The translations under genes and the position numbers were made by a program. Shown piece after piece: positions 16,910-25,196 of a DNA stretch of 56,895 nucleotides; within the stretch, counting starts at the first letter, position 1, and every line of letters begins with the position of its first letter. The stretch is from Oscillospiraceae bacterium. Lineage in GTDB: Bacteria; Bacillota; Clostridia; Oscillospirales; Ruminococcaceae. The DNA is taken from positions 1-56,895 of the forward strand of contig JAFWQJ010000065.1 of assembly GCA_017545185.1 (NCBI GenBank), given 5' to 3'. The notes under the pieces are model-generated. The model saw only the letters and a list, made by a program, of their open reading frames with translations, was not told the origin of the DNA and did not search any database.

Positions 16910-16940
16910 GTTTACGACAAAATCCGCACCGTTCACGACA
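16910..16940. promoter_or_regulatory. 21-bp-spaced direct repeat, candidate LytTR autoregulatory site
   Basis: GTTTACGACA (16910-16919) and GTTCACGACA (16931-16940) are direct repeats with a 21-bp period. Read leftward they are TGTCGTAAAC and TGTCGTGAAC. They sit 14 bp upstream of the -35 of the regulator operon and also just upstream of the rightward promoter at 16969. The spacing is that of LytTR sites; binding is inferred. Confidence 0.6.
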
Positions 16941-16945
16941 GTTTT

Positions 16946-16974
16946 TCCCGTTTCCGGAAAAACCGTGCTATACT
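16946..16974 (+). promoter_or_regulatory. Candidate activated promoter of the small membrane protein
   Basis: TATACT (16969-16974) is a good -10. The -35 position (TCCCGT, 16946-16951) does not match consensus. The direct repeats end at 16940, the position expected for an activator. Confidence 0.45.
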
Positions 16975-17039
16975 CAGGACATCAAACACGCACCGGGCTG
17001 GCAGAACATGCCCGGCGCCCGTAAACAGGAGGATATCGT

Positions 17040-17282
17040 ATGAAAAAGACAACCAAAGTTGAAGCGGAGAAGGCGCTCCGCGGCATAATGATCTTTGCGA
17101 TCATTGTCACGATCGCATCTCTGATCTTTTCCGTTGTGAACAAGGATGATGACAGCCTGAGAACCGGCATCATCAATCTCTGCTGCCTGAGCGCGTGCTC
17201 CGGCTGCCTGCTGACACAGAAAAAGAAGGGACAGGAAAAAGAGGACGAGGTCGAGATCGAAGTCAGAAAGGATCACGAATAA
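17040..17282 (+). CDS. Small two-pass membrane protein, unknown function
   Basis: 80 aa with a strong AGGAGG ribosome site. Two hydrophobic segments (about 16-33 and 44-58, the second containing CCLSACSGC) are separated by a short NKDDDS loop. A charged KKKGQEKEDEVEIEV tail follows. I do not recognise the family. Divergent from the LytTR system with the presumed binding site between them, so it is a likely target of that regulator (inference). It could be a small accessory or immunity-type protein, but nothing in the sequence decides this. The pseudogene at 17347 follows after 64 bp and was probably co-transcribed. Confidence 0.75.
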   Translation: MKKTTKVEAEKALRGIMIFAIIVTIASLIFSVVNKDDDSLRTGIINLCCLSACSGCLLTQKKKGQEKEDEVEIEVRKDHE

Positions 17283-17346
17283 CCCTGTTCCCCCGCGCAC
17301 ACGGCGCATCCATAAACAAAAGGCAATTTTGAAAAGGAGTGTTCTT

Positions 17347-18422
17347 ATGAAAGGAAAACGCATTCTCACATCTGTACTGGCAGCCCTGACGCTGCTCACC
17401 GTCCCCGCTGCTTTTCCGCAGCAGGCTGCTCCGCTGAACGCGGTCACGGCATCCGCGGCCGGCAACAGCATCGCATCCGGAAGCTTCGGGACGTCCAAAT
17501 GAAGACTGGACGGCTTCGGCACACTGACGGTCTCCGGCGGCTGCTCTGAATCCATAAACGGCTCTGCATGGGAACGCTACCGTTCTCAGATCAAATCCGT
17601 CGTGATCGAAACAGCCAACGCATCAATTTCCACCGGCGCATTTCAGAACTGCACCAATCTGAAAAGCGTTCAGCTGCCGGATGTCCTCCGTGAGATCGGA
17701 GATGAGGCATTCAAAAACTGCACCGGCCTGACCGATATCCGGTTTCCCTATATGCTCGACAGCATCGGCAGCAGGGCTTTTGCCGACTGCACCGCACTGA
17801 AACGCGTGATCCTTCCGCAGGACTGCGAGCGGCTCCGGTCCGGTGCGTTTCAGAACTGCACCGCACTGACATACGTCGGGTTCCCTTATACTTATAACGG
17901 CGCAATGCAGATCTCCTATGATGTTTTCAGCGGATGCCCGAAAAACATTACGGTTGCCGCGCCTGCGCTTTCCGATGCTTATTATTTCGCTAAGAGTCAC
18001 GGCTATCCGTTCAGGGAGTATACGAACATCCGTCTGCAGGATGACAAAGCAGAAGCCGTCACCGCAAAAAGCGGGGAGACCGTCAGGTTCACGGTCCATC
18101 CGGTCAATGAGTCCAAAAACGACGACAGCCTCACCTATCAGTGGATGCATTACGACGGCGAGCTCTGGAGAGACCTGACATGGACCGGCGCCAAGACACC
18201 GACGCTTTCCGTTCCCGTTGATGCATCCCGCGAAAGCTGGCTCTATGAGTGCCGTGTTTACACCGGTTCCGGAAGCTGTACGATCAGCCGGTCCAAAAGA
18301 ATCATTGTAAAAGCTGCGGTCACGCAGCAGCCGGCAGAAACGGTTATAAGTTCCGCTGCATTGTGAAATCCGCAAACGCCGCAAAAACAGTCTCCAATAC
18401 CGCCGTCCTGACAGTCAGATAA
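17347..18422 (+). pseudogene. Broken leucine-rich/Ig-like secreted protein
   Basis: A good ribosome site (AAAAGGAGTG) and a signal peptide (MKGKRILTSVLAALTLLTVP) start a BspA-like protein. It reads GSFGTSK and then hits an in-frame TGA (17500-17502) before RLDGFGTLTVSG. In relatives this N-terminal module has Trp at that point (consensus W-x-L-D-x-x-G-x-L-T-I-S-G), so a TGG-to-TGA change is likely. The frame then continues through four LRR_5 repeats and an Ig-like domain (VRFTVHPVNESKNDDSLTYQ). After KAAVTQQPAETV it shifts and stops at 18366. The expected ending RNGYKFRCIVKSANAAKTV continues in another frame to TAA 18420-18422. An out-of-frame internal deletion of most of a second Ig-like domain explains this. 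Two independent lesions argue for a true pseudogene, unless there is a sequencing error. Confidence 0.85.
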
Positions 18423-18481
18423 GTGCGGCTTCAAACGCAGCGGCATTGCCGCAATGGATCATGCGCAGATCCGAAACCCGC

Positions 18482-18512
18482 AGAAAAAGCCCGGCAATCG
18501 CCGGGCTTTTCT
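18482..18512 (+). terminator. Terminator after the pseudogene
   Basis: GAAAAAGCCCGG ... CCGGGCTTTTCTG: a perfect GC stem with A and T flanks. Confidence 0.85.
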
Positions 18513-18521
18513 GAAAGACTG

Positions 18522-18558
18522 AACCGGCGGACACTGTGTCAGCGTCCGCCGGTTTTGC
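18522..18558. terminator. Second hairpin between convergent genes
   Basis: AACCGGCGGAC (18522-18532) and GTCCGCCGGTT (18544-18554), followed by TT. It lies 36 bp beyond the stop of the leftward peptide gene. Confidence 0.7.
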
Positions 18559-18593
18559 TTGTCCCTTTCAGGATGCATCAGATTTCATCTGCA

Positions 18594-18689
18594 TCAGTCA
18601 AAGTTGTCGTCATCAAGTAAGAGAGATTCCGTGATCACATCTTCCGCATCAAATGCGATGATCTGAACCTCAGGTGCGGTATACTTCAT
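18594..18689 (-). CDS. 31-aa acidic peptide gene
   Basis: ATG at 18689 with ribosome site GGAAGGAAGG, stop TGA at 18594-18596. The peptide begins MKYTAPEVQIIAFDAEDVIT and ends LLLDDDNFD. It starts 20 bp after the stop of the 1,873-aa secreted protein and is read in the same direction, so it is probably its last cistron. Short peptides of the form M-K-x-Y-x-x-P-E-(hydrophobic)-F-x-A-E-D-V-I-T occur widely in Clostridia as unannotated or hypothetical genes (general knowledge, moderate). There is no Cys, no double-Gly leader and no neighbouring modification enzyme, so a RiPP precursor is not supported. Function unknown. Confidence 0.65.
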   Translation of the reverse strand: MKYTAPEVQIIAFDAEDVITESLLLDDDNFD

Positions 18690-18709
18690 ATACTTTTCCT
18701 TCCTTCCGG

Positions 18710-21700
18710 TTATTTCTCTTCAAATGCTGCTGCGGCCTCACCGTATTTCACGATCGCCTTCAGCAGATTTCTGAGATCATTGTTTGTGCTCGTTTCGAGC
18801 ATTCTCTTGGCGTATGTGTACACGCCGTACTGCACCTCAGCATAGTCAGCAGGATCGGAGACAGATTCTGCGCGCACGACATACATCTCATCGAAGTCGG
18901 TCGGTGCAATGCCCCTGCAGGAGACAACATAGACGCTGCCGTCCTTTACAGCATGAACGGTCTGACCGTTCACGGTGAATCTGTAATCGGAGACCGATGC
19001 GCCTTCCGCAAGCGTGAACTTCACGTTCAGCGTGATCAGGGATGCGATCGAGATGTTGGCGCTCTTCGCTCTGACGGTCGTTCCGTTGTTTGCGATCACA
19101 GCCTTGTACTCGTCGCCGATTGTGACAACTTCGTTGTCGAGCGGCATGTTGATTAGATTGTTGATGAGCTTTTCTTCCGGCTCACCGTTGAACTTCTGGA
19201 GATATCCGCCGTAGTTCACCAGTGCCTTGATCAGGTTTGCCATTTTGGGATCGAGGTTCGTTTTGCGCAGGACGTTCTGGAAATAGGTTCTGAGACTGTA
19301 GTCGAGAACCGTTCCGCGGACGCCGTCCGAGTACAGGATCTGTGCTCTTACGTTGTCAGACATCTTGATCGGGTCGATCTTGCAGGTGAAGGTATAGGTG
19401 CCGTCGCCGTTCGATCTTGCCTGCGTCATCTTCACGTTCTGGACGATGCCGTCCTCGAACTCGAAGCGCATGACCGCATTCTTGTCCGCGAAGGCTGCCG
19501 GGCTGAGCTTCACCTTGAGGTTCAGCTTGACCTCGCCGCTGATCGAGACATTTGCGCCGGTGAATGCATCTCTGCCGTTATGCAGTTCGCCGCAGAGCCT
19601 GCACTTTCCGTGGCCGTTGAAGTCATGGTGAATGTCTGCGTAGTAGATGTGTGCGCCTGCCTCTGCACCTGCCGTGAACGGCTCAAAAACTTCATCGTGT
19701 GCATCGTCTGCGTACCAGCCGAGCAGCGGGCAGGTCTCCGTGCCGATATCCGGCAGGCTGTCCACGACAGTGCCTGCAGGGACCTGCATGAGCTCGGTTC
19801 TGCCTTCCCAGTAGTTCAGGAGAATGTTGACGCGGAGATCATTCTCGCGTTCGCTGAAGTCCTTGACCTCGCCCTCAGCAACGAAGGAGCAGCCGTTCTT
19901 GACGGTGATGTTCGTGCCCGGTGCAAGGATCACGGTGATGAAGTCCGGAATCGTCACATTGGTCGTGATATTGATATTGCCGAACAGGGTCATCTCGGTC
20001 GGTTCGCCGGCTGCTGCTGCATCGGCGATCGCGCCTCTGACATCCTGATAGCACTCGCCGTTTGCGAGCATTGCCGTTGCAGCGCGGTTGACATACTTTG
20101 CATTGATGAGCTGACCGCAGGTCTCGCAGACCTTGATCGCGCTGCCGTTCTGGCCGTTTGCCGGAACGTCGAGGAGATAGTAATTGCCGGAGCACTCGTG
20201 CGGCTCGATGCTGTGGAGCGGGTAGTCGATCACATAGCCGTTTTCAAACTCAATGTGCACAACAGCGTCTCTGTTTGCCTCAAGTGCCTTGATGTTGAGC
20301 ACGGCATCGCCGGTGATGAAGAGGCTGCCGTCCTCCAGCGTTTCAGAATCGCCCTGCAGGACGCTGAGCTCAAACGGAACAGAAGGCGTGCTGCGGCTCA
20401 GCAGGCTCATCAGGCGCTGGAATGCCGGTGCCGGGGTACGCGGAGTACCGTCCGCATTGCGGATCGTAACAGTTGCGGTGACAGAGCCCTGCGGCTGATG
20501 CAGGATACCGATGCAGTCCTCCATCACGGTGTAGCCCTCGCCGAAGCCGGTCGCACCCGCGGCGGCACCGAATGCATCCACAAGGAAGTTATCGTAGCCG
20601 GACATGTTGGAATCGCTGGTCAGACCGGTCGTCCAGTCATGGTCGATGAGAAGGTACTTTGTGGTCGCGCCTTCCACGCCTTCGATGAGCGCTTCGCCGC
20701 CTTCGCCGCAGTTATCGAACGCGAAGCCGAGCGCTGCCTTGCCCATTGCGCGGAAGTAATGGCTGGTGTTCTTTTCCTTGAGTTCGTCCGAGACCTCGCC
20801 GACGATCACCTCATACGGGATCTCCGTCGTGGAGCCTTCCAGCGTGGTGACTGCGACGTTCTTCAGAACATGACCGATATGGATCTCGGAGAGATATGCG
20901 CTGTAAAGTCTGGTGCAGAAGTTGAGTGCCTTCAGCCACGGATTGGAGCCGAAGGAGCTCGCGAGAACGATGACGTCCGCGGAAAGCTTCATCTGCTCAA
21001 GCTGCTGCTCAAGGAGAGACTTCCAGATGTCATTGATGTAGACCGTGATCTCGACGGATTCGCCGGGAAGCAGCTCATCAACATGGACATGCTCCACGCG
21101 GTTCGCGCACTGAAGCTGTCTGCCCTCGACCTCAACACTGTATGTGCCGTTGTCGTAGATGCGGCGGATCGACAGGGAGCCCTGCTCCACCTTCTTGATT
21201 CTGTGATCCAGATTGTAGATCGGCTTGTCGGAGACGTTTTTCAGCGTGATCGTGACCGGATACGCTTCTTCATAGAAGGAGACGCCCGGCAGCTGAATGA
21301 TCATTTTCAGTGCATCGCCTGCATAGACATGCAGATCGTTCTTGGAGTGGAAGATGTACTCGAATTCCTCGCCGCCGGATTCGCCGGTCAGCTTGGAGCT
21401 CAGCTGATAGGTGCCGGCCTTGTCGCCTCTGAGATACCAGTGCACATCAAAGACGCCGCCCGGTGCGAGGTCGCCCAGTGTCTGGGTCTGTTCGCTGTTG
21501 CAGAGCGTGAGGCCGTCCGGAACATCCAGAACGGTCTTGCAGTTCCGCATGGTCTGGTTGTCCTTGTTGACGACGAAGAGCTGAACATCATAGAATTCCT
21601 TGAGCCACTTTGCCTCGCCGTAGATGATCATGAACATCTCTTCATGAACGCTCTCGTAGTGCGTGACATAGCCGCCGATCGTCTCAACGTAGACATAGCT

Positions 21701-24331
21701 GCCGGACGGGATCGCGATCGGTGCGCCGCCCGTCACAATATAAGGCGTGGAGTTGCAGACGATGAAATCGACGACCTGTGCCTCGAAGGTCATCTCGATC
21801 GCGTAATTGAAGGTGTGGTAGTTCTCATCACCGGAGATATCAATGCCCGCATTGACGATGTCATCCATCGTCATCGGGGTGACAGTCATTTCGCCTTCGA
21901 TGTTGAGGCGGCGCGGCTGTTCCTGCTCCTCCGGGAGATCCGGGACATATTCCGTGGTGACCGGTGCGAACGGCTCCGGCGTGGTCGTGGTGGTCGTAGT
22001 CGTGGTGGTCGTTGTGGTAGTGGTCGTGGTGGTCGTTGTGGTGGTAGTCGTTGTAGTGGTAGTCGTGGTGGTCGCCGTTGTGGTGAACGCAGGGTCATAG
22101 TGATTGCACTTGCGGCCTGTGTTCCGGTCGATGTTCTGGCAGTAGCCGGAAGCATCGTGGTTATGGCCGGTCGCCTGCTCGCTGACGCCTTCTCTCTCGA
22201 GGCGGTCAGAGGTCTCGTACTCGCAGTTGATGCACTTCTTGTTCCAGAGCTCATTCTCGGTGCAGTTTGCATACCGGACAACTCTGCCCCAGTCCAGCAC
22301 ATGCTCAACGGTGAGCGTCCGGCCGGACATTGTGCTGTCGTTGGTGTAGTGCGTCAGCGGATCCGGATTCGACCGGCTGCAGGAACGGTTCTCGGTATAG
22401 CGGTACACTCTCATCTCACTGCCGAGATGCGGGAGCGCCTCGCCGTTTTCGAGATCCTGCGACCAGGAAGCGCCCATGAAGAATGCGACCATACCGCTTG
22501 CGAAATCCGCTGCGGAAGCCTTATAGGAAGCGTCTGCATTCTCAGAAAGGATGTACACATTGGTGAACACAGAATTCTGTGTGTTCGCGCTTGAGAGCAG
22601 TTCTGTGCCGCTGCCCGCGAAGTAAGAGGAGACAACGGTCGAATCGACAGCATCGTAAACAAGACCGCCTGCCTGATTGCCGATGACATCCGCCGTACTG
22701 AAAACATTTCTGATGACAGAGCTGTTGTCAGCGGAGGCTGCGATCGAGCCGGCAGGAGCATCCGTTTCAAAGCGGGAGTTCACAATGCCGACACTCTGAA
22801 CGGTCGCGCCGCTAAGCGAGCCGAACAGACCGCCCGCCTCGGTTCCTTCATAGCAGAGGCCGCTGATCGTATGGTTCTTGCCGTCGAACTTTCCGGAGAA
22901 CTGTGCGATCGGCACCCATGCCAGCGTATCGGACAGCGTGTATGTGCCGTCGTCCTGCTGCGTGAGGTTCATGTTGAAGCAGATATCGTTGACGAGGTCG
23001 ATGTTCACATTGTTTGCGATCTCGCCGCTGTTGATGTTCTCAGACAGCCACATGAGCTGACCCGCATTTCTGACCTCGTATCTGGTGTTGCCGTTTTCCT
23101 CAAAGCTCTGCGGCTTCTGGAAGAACAGCGGGGTCTCAGCCGTATGATCCATGGAGAGCGGGCAGCCACTTCCGCCGTAGCAGATGCCGTCCGCATTGTA
23201 GGCGTGCGTCTTGAACAGGTGAATATCGCCGACTGCGAAGATCACGCTCTTTTCGACAGTTTCGCATGCCGGAATGCGCAGGCCGCTCCACGAATACGCG
23301 ATGCCGGAGTCATAGCCGACATTGTAATTGGAAGCGGTGTGGTCATAGTAGGCATAGGTGTTTCTGCTGCCGTAGTAACCCCAGCAGCAATTTGCATCCT
23401 CCGGGATTGAAAGCAGGAAGATGTTGCGGTTGTTGTCACGCATTTCTACGTTTTTGACATTGTAGTTTGCGCAGTTTTCTGCGCTAAGCTGCGTATCGTC
23501 ATCCGAAAATGCGTAGATCACCGCATGGTCATTGCCGCCGATCTGGACATCCGCGGTGCTGGCAAGGCCGAAGCTGTCAACATCGGCATCGGAACGGTTC
23601 TGAATCAGATAGGAGACCTTGACATACAGGTTTTCCTCGGGATTCTCCGAAACGGTGCCGTAGCAGTTGCAGAAGGAGAAGACCGGGGTCACGGCAAGGC
23701 CGTTATTGAGGACGTAGGTCGCCTTCAGTTCGCTTCTGTTGAGGCTGTATGTAGCGGAGCCGATCCTGTAAGAAAGATTGTAGCCGCCGTTGCCGAAGGT
23801 TGTCTGCAGGCTGCCGTTGTTGCCCATGAAGTCGTAATAACTGCCGTGGTTGAAGTACGTGACGAGCCCGGAATTGGTGTTCACGCTTTCGTAGCCGTTG
23901 TAGTTCCATGAAGCATAGTACGTTGTGTCATTCTCAAATGTTGTGACCGGATTGCCGGCCGCATCCGTCCACCCTGCAAAGACAAGGAAGGAGAGTTCCG
24001 GCGCTTCGGGTACCGGCGCATCTGCGGACACGTTTTCGTCCGCCAATACTGCCGCACCGTTTTCGACTGCGTACTTCTCATCGTTCAATGAGCCGCCGTT
24101 CAGATCGAACCGGATCGAAGAGGATCTGACCGCACGGAGCTCTTCGATCCCGGGTGAATCGGGATTGACAGGAGCTTCGCCGCCTTCGGATTCCCCGGAT
24201 TCTTCGATCCCGGCAGTCTCCTCGGCGCGTGCAGTCAGAATCGAGCCCGGCTGATAAGCCGGCAGCATTCCGCCGAGCATCGTCAGCGATGTGACGGCCG
24301 CGAGCAGTCTGCTGAATTTAGAATGATTCAT
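18710..24331 (-). CDS. Very large secreted protein (1,873 aa) with poly-Thr linker
   Basis: Starts at ATG 24331 (ribosome site AAAGGA). A further ATG upstream in frame has none. Signal peptide 1-45. An InlB/Listeria-Bacteroides-type repeat follows (about 75-140, FAGWTDAAGNPVTTFENDTT). Next is a beta-rich region (150-480), a GLUG-like segment (about 490-620, ISGLCYEGTEAGGLFGSLSG) and a Cys pair region, then an uninterrupted threonine tract at about 748-785. The middle (800-1400) has Ig/adhesion-like domains (YPVTITLKNVSDKPIYNLDH). The C-terminus has a second InlB-like unit and two related roughly 130-residue modules ending TNLDPKMANLIKALVNYGGY and TSTNNDLRNLLKAIVKYGEA. No LPXTG, dockerin, SLH or transmembrane anchor is visible. 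Probably an extracellular adhesin-like protein; retention is unexplained. Confidence 0.85.
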   Translation of the reverse strand: MNHSKFSRLLAAVTSLTMLGGMLPAYQPGSILTARAEETAGIEESGESEGGEAPVNPDSPGIEELRAVRSSSIRFDLNGGSLNDEKYAVENGAAVLADENVSADAPVPEAPELSFLVFAGWTDAAGNPVTTFENDTTYYASWNYNGYESVNTNSGLVTYFNHGSYYDFMGNNGSLQTTFGNGGYNLSYRIGSATYSLNRSELKATYVLNNGLAVTPVFSFCNCYGTVSENPEENLYVKVSYLIQNRSDADVDSFGLASTADVQIGGNDHAVIYAFSDDDTQLSAENCANYNVKNVEMRDNNRNIFLLSIPEDANCCWGYYGSRNTYAYYDHTASNYNVGYDSGIAYSWSGLRIPACETVEKSVIFAVGDIHLFKTHAYNADGICYGGSGCPLSMDHTAETPLFFQKPQSFEENGNTRYEVRNAGQLMWLSENINSGEIANNVNIDLVNDICFNMNLTQQDDGTYTLSDTLAWVPIAQFSGKFDGKNHTISGLCYEGTEAGGLFGSLSGATVQSVGIVNSRFETDAPAGSIAASADNSSVIRNVFSTADVIGNQAGGLVYDAVDSTVVSSYFAGSGTELLSSANTQNSVFTNVYILSENADASYKASAADFASGMVAFFMGASWSQDLENGEALPHLGSEMRVYRYTENRSCSRSNPDPLTHYTNDSTMSGRTLTVEHVLDWGRVVRYANCTENELWNKKCINCEYETSDRLEREGVSEQATGHNHDASGYCQNIDRNTGRKCNHYDPAFTTTATTTTTTTTTTTTTTTTTTTTTTTTTTTTTTTPEPFAPVTTEYVPDLPEEQEQPRRLNIEGEMTVTPMTMDDIVNAGIDISGDENYHTFNYAIEMTFEAQVVDFIVCNSTPYIVTGGAPIAIPSGSYVYVETIGGYVTHYESVHEEMFMIIYGEAKWLKEFYDVQLFVVNKDNQTMRNCKTVLDVPDGLTLCNSEQTQTLGDLAPGGVFDVHWYLRGDKAGTYQLSSKLTGESGGEEFEYIFHSKNDLHVYAGDALKMIIQLPGVSFYEEAYPVTITLKNVSDKPIYNLDHRIKKVEQGSLSIRRIYDNGTYSVEVEGRQLQCANRVEHVHVDELLPGESVEITVYINDIWKSLLEQQLEQMKLSADVIVLASSFGSNPWLKALNFCTRLYSAYLSEIHIGHVLKNVAVTTLEGSTTEIPYEVIVGEVSDELKEKNTSHYFRAMGKAALGFAFDNCGEGGEALIEGVEGATTKYLLIDHDWTTGLTSDSNMSGYDNFLVDAFGAAAGATGFGEGYTVMEDCIGILHQPQGSVTATVTIRNADGTPRTPAPAFQRLMSLLSRSTPSVPFELSVLQGDSETLEDGSLFITGDAVLNIKALEANRDAVVHIEFENGYVIDYPLHSIEPHECSGNYYLLDVPANGQNGSAIKVCETCGQLINAKYVNRAATAMLANGECYQDVRGAIADAAAAGEPTEMTLFGNINITTNVTIPDFITVILAPGTNITVKNGCSFVAEGEVKDFSERENDLRVNILLNYWEGRTELMQVPAGTVVDSLPDIGTETCPLLGWYADDAHDEVFEPFTAGAEAGAHIYYADIHHDFNGHGKCRLCGELHNGRDAFTGANVSISGEVKLNLKVKLSPAAFADKNAVMRFEFEDGIVQNVKMTQARSNGDGTYTFTCKIDPIKMSDNVRAQILYSDGVRGTVLDYSLRTYFQNVLRKTNLDPKMANLIKALVNYGGYLQKFNGEPEEKLINNLINMPLDNEVVTIGDEYKAVIANNGTTVRAKSANISIASLITLNVKFTLAEGASVSDYRFTVNGQTVHAVKDGSVYVVSCRGIAPTDFDEMYVVRAESVSDPADYAEVQYGVYTYAKRMLETSTNNDLRNLLKAIVKYGEAAAAFEEK
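21977..22086 (-). repeat. Threonine-codon tract (low-complexity linker)
   Basis: About 36 consecutive ACN codons, seen on the + strand as a run of GTGGTCGT-like triplets. Codons are mixed (ACC, ACG, ACT, ACA), which limits but does not remove slippage. Confidence 0.9.
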
Positions 24332-24455
24332 GCTGGATTCCTTTCTGTTTTTTGGCAACGCCATATTTATAGCACACACGGCAGTCGGCAGCCGTGATAC
24401 TATACAAAGAATAAAAATGTTTACAAATCATACTGTCAGTAAACACAACAATTTA

Positions 24456-24484
24456 ATTATAACACGTTTTATTCTGATTGTCAA
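24456..24484 (-). promoter_or_regulatory. Consensus promoter of the large secreted protein
   Basis: On the - strand: TTGACA (24484-24479), 17-bp spacer, TATAAT (24461-24456). Gives a leader of about 120 nt before ATG 24331. The rest of the 24332-24639 gap holds only a GC hairpin (24597-24632) after the macrodomain gene. Confidence 0.85.
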
Positions 24485-24639
24485 TACATATACAGCTTCT
24501 CCGTGCGGCATACAGCGTACAGCTGATCAGGAAACGCATCCGCTCATGTGCGTCCTCCTGTCCCGGTTTTCAGACGATCGCCGGCGCGGGACCCGGGAAA
24601 GCCCCGCAAACCGGGTGATCTGCAGGGCTTTCCGTGCTG

Positions 24640-25152
24640 TTATTCAGACGCGAGGCTCCTCTCGCCGAGCGCCTTGAGGCCGTCGTCCAGAACGGCAAAA
24701 ATGATCCGGAGCCGATCGCCGGGGTTTTCGTTCCGGAAATCCCGGCATGCCTGAACTGCCGTTCTCCACGCCTGTTCCTTCGGATACCCGAAAATGCCCG
24801 CCGAGATCAGCGGAAACGCAATGGATCTGCAGCCGTTCTGCACGGCAAGTTCCAGCGCGGTATGATAGGCGCCGTACAGCAGCTGCGGCTCATTGCTGTT
24901 TCCGCCCCGCCAAACCGGGCCGACCGCATGGATGATATATTTCGCGAGAAGCCGGAATCCCGGCGTGATAACAGCGCGCCCTGTCGCGCACCCGCCGATT
25001 TCGGCACAGGCTTTTGTCAGCTCTGCCGATCCGGCTGCGCTGAAAATCGCGCCGCATACGCCGCCGCCTTCCGCAAGATGTTCATTTGCAGCGTTCACGA
25101 TCGCGTCAGCCGCAATCTCCGTGATGCTGATCTTTCTGATCTCGATGCTCAT
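24640..25152 (-). CDS. Macrodomain protein (MacroD-type, ADP-ribose handling)
   Basis: 170 aa, a stand-alone macrodomain of usual length. Visible signature: AIVNAANEHLAEGGGVCGAI (residues about 16-35) with the Asn and Gly-rich loop that hold ADP-ribose, the strand KYIIHAVGPVWRGG, and the phosphate loop PLISAGIFGYP. This pattern matches MacroD/YmdB-type O-acetyl-ADP-ribose and mono-ADP-ribosyl hydrolases (family knowledge). Start ATG 25152 with GGAG; a GTG 9 bp upstream is less likely. Cytoplasmic. It is 44 bp downstream of the dockerin leucine-rich gene's stop on the same strand, but no functional link is evident. Contrast the degenerate macrodomain at 44681-45733. Confidence 0.93.
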   Translation of the reverse strand: MSIEIRKISITEIAADAIVNAANEHLAEGGGVCGAIFSAAGSAELTKACAEIGGCATGRAVITPGFRLLAKYIIHAVGPVWRGGNSNEPQLLYGAYHTALELAVQNGCRSIAFPLISAGIFGYPKEQAWRTAVQACRDFRNENPGDRLRIIFAVLDDGLKALGERSLASE

Positions 25153-25196
25153 TGTCGGCACTCCCTTCTCCGGCTCTGCGGTTCAGAGCCGCCCGT

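Noticed and set aside
17500-17502. In-frame TGA read as a recoded codon (Trp or selenocysteine)
   Set aside because: TGA is a normal stop elsewhere in the window, no SECIS-like hairpin is evident, and the same gene has a second lesion near 18345.
18594-18689. RiPP precursor interpretation of the 31-aa peptide
   Set aside because: No leader/core boundary, no Cys/Ser/Thr-rich core and no modification or export genes nearby.
19580-22594. 1,004-codon open frame on the + strand
   Set aside because: It is antisense to the 1,873-aa secreted protein, whose signal peptide, ribosome site and domains are convincing. Long antisense frames are expected from its codon bias.
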